Origin: CAYUZU01 sp964448675
GTDB taxonomy: Bacteria > Planctomycetota > Phycisphaerae > UBA1845 > Fen-1342
Assembly: GCA_964448675.1 (NCBI GenBank)
Contig: CAYUZU010000062.1
Span: 1-6,371 of the forward strand
DNA: 6,371 nt
Direction of reading: 5' to 3'
The notes below the pieces were generated by a model. The model worked only from the letters and a program-made list of their open reading frames with translations, did no database searches and was not told the origin of the DNA. Positions 5,453 to 6,371 of the stretch are shown piece after piece; within the stretch, counting starts at the first letter, position 1; every line of letters begins with the position of its first letter. The translations under genes and the position numbers were made by a program.

Positions 5453-6371
5453 AGGAGAACGTCAATCCGCCGCGCGACGCAGCTTCCACGAGGCGCTTGG
5501 TGTGCTTGGCGGTCTGTTCCGAGGCCTGCGCGGTGCGCTCGGCCACGTCGCGTCCGGCGCCCAGGCCCTGCACCGCCAGCGGATTGAAGGTCCCGGTGAC
5601 GGTGATCTTGTCGGCGATGACGTCGCCGATCCCCTCCAGGCGCTGCTGCAGCTCGGTCAGCAGGTTGCGCGGCGCGGTGGGTCTCGCGCCTTCCTCGGCT
5701 TCCGACTCCCGGCGCTTGCGCTTCGCTTCGGCCAGGGCGTCGGCGAGTTGGCGACGCGCTTCTTCGAGCTGCTCACGCGTGCGCTGCAGCTGCTGATCGG
5801 TGGCGGCATCGAGATCGGCAAGCGCCTGATCCTCGGAATCGATGATGTTGCGCAGCGTGCCCTCGTGGATCCGCTGCTCGGTCTCGCGCCGGCTGCGGCG
5901 CCGGCGTTCCAGCTGATCGAGCTGCGACCTCTTCTCCTGCTCGAGGCGCTGCTCGGTGGCCACCAGCGCCTGATCGGCGACCAGGTTCGCCGCGTCCACG
6001 TCGAAGGTCTCGTCGAACAGGCCGCGAATGTGATTCAGCGTCTTGGAGGCGACATTCTTGAGGGTGGCCCAGCTCAGCGCCAGGAAACTTGTGAACCGAT
6101 TCCAGGTGCGCCCCAGGAATGCGGTGGTTTCGATCCAGCCGACCTTGAGGGCATGCCAGACGAACGCCGCGCCGCTCAGCAGGCCGCTCCACATCTGCTG
6201 GGCCTGGGTCAGCGTGAAGCGCTTGACCTGCAGCCAGGTGCGATTCAGCGCGCTGACCCCCTCCTGCCAAGCGAGCTTGAGTCCGAGCCAGAGGATCTTG
6301 GCCGCCAGCGTGATGTCCCCGGCCGCCAGCGCATCGCTGATGCCGCCGACCACCTTGGTCACGAAGTTTCG
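5451..6371 (-). CDS. Phage tail tape measure protein, C-terminal part (5' end outside window)
   Basis: Tape measure proteins span the inside of the growing tail tube and set its length. The frame is open through 6371, so only the last 306 residues are seen. A GTG at 6362 is in frame, but nothing marks it as the real start, and the codons above it (R-N-F) are open. Numbering from that GTG, residues 20-115 are Trp-rich helical sequence containing a 44-residue-offset repeat (W25, K29, W32, RTW 41-43 against W69, K73, W76, RTW 85-87). Residues 125-225 are a charged heptad-like coiled coil rich in E, R, Q and L. Residues 226-303 form a tail with a short TVTGTFNPLAVQGLG segment and a last amphipathic stretch before the TAG stop. 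No peptidase or lysozyme motif is visible in this part. This layout fits planctomycete tape measure proteins as I remember them. The stop codon lies inside the next gene's ribosome binding site. Confidence 0.8.
   Translation of the reverse strand, partial: RNFVTKVVGGISDALAAGDITLAAKILWLGLKLAWQEGVSALNRTWLQVKRFTLTQAQQMWSGLLSGAAFVWHALKVGWIETTAFLGRTWNRFTSFLALSWATLKNVASKTLNHIRGLFDETFDVDAANLVADQALVATEQRLEQEKRSQLDQLERRRRSRRETEQRIHEGTLRNIIDSEDQALADLDAATDQQLQRTREQLEEARRQLADALAEAKRKRRESEAEEGARPTAPRNLLTELQQRLEGIGDVIADKITVTGTFNPLAVQGLGAGRDVAERTAQASEQTAKHTKRLVEAASRGGLTFS

Larger units (their letters stand above)
1..6371 (-). mobile_element. Part of a phage or prophage tail-gene module
   Basis: All six genes are on the minus strand and packed end to end, which is typical of the late structural operon of a tailed phage. 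The anchor is the tape measure C-terminus at the right; everything after it sits where tail-tip, baseplate and host-recognition genes normally lie. Neither end of the element is visible: the first gene enters from beyond 6371 and the last runs off at base 1. There is no integrase, attachment site, head gene or lysis gene, so the window cannot say whether this is a live phage, an integrated prophage, or a domesticated tail-like particle. The Planctomycetota host suggestion rests on remembered similarity of the tape measure, 270-aa and 274-aa proteins. Confidence 0.7.

Noticed and set aside
1..6371. CRISPR array, tRNA, rRNA, insertion sequence or intrinsic terminator
   Set aside because: No regularly spaced direct repeats, cloverleaf-like sequence, transposase or terminal inverted repeats, or GC stem followed by a T run was seen on either strand; coding sequence covers essentially every base.

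Overview
The window reads as one continuous minus-strand operon from a tail-morphogenesis module of a high-GC phage or prophage. Six genes lie head to tail with junctions of between 9 bases of spacing and 11 bases of overlap. There is no intergenic space, RNA gene, integrase, transposase, repeat array or terminator. By eye the DNA is about two-thirds G+C. The tape measure C-terminus and the next two proteins resemble proteins I recall from prophages in Planctomycetota genomes. That host assignment comes from memory, not from a search.

In transcription order (right to left) the genes are: (1) the C-terminal part of a tail tape measure protein, entering from beyond the right edge; (2) a 270-aa conserved phage protein; (3) a 274-aa conserved phage protein; (4) a 241-aa protein with a Trp- and Cys-rich stretch in its second half; (5) a 156-aa small phage structural-type protein; (6) a very large protein, at least 872 aa, that starts at 2616 and is still open when it leaves the left edge. 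Gene 6 fills 41 per cent of the window. It is unusually rich in Trp (43) and Cys (30), with an Ig-like segment near the N-terminus and a dense Cys cluster near the visible C-terminal end.

In tailed phages with long tails, the genes after the tape measure usually encode the tail tip, baseplate and host-recognition proteins. The simplest reading is that genes 2 to 6 build the distal end of the tail and that gene 6 is a candidate host-contact protein. Two junctions are TGATG stop/start overlaps and a third has an 11-base overlap, so translation of genes 3 to 6 is probably coupled. The upstream junction has its stop codon embedded in the next Shine-Dalgarno. No function beyond the tape measure can be proved from sequence alone.
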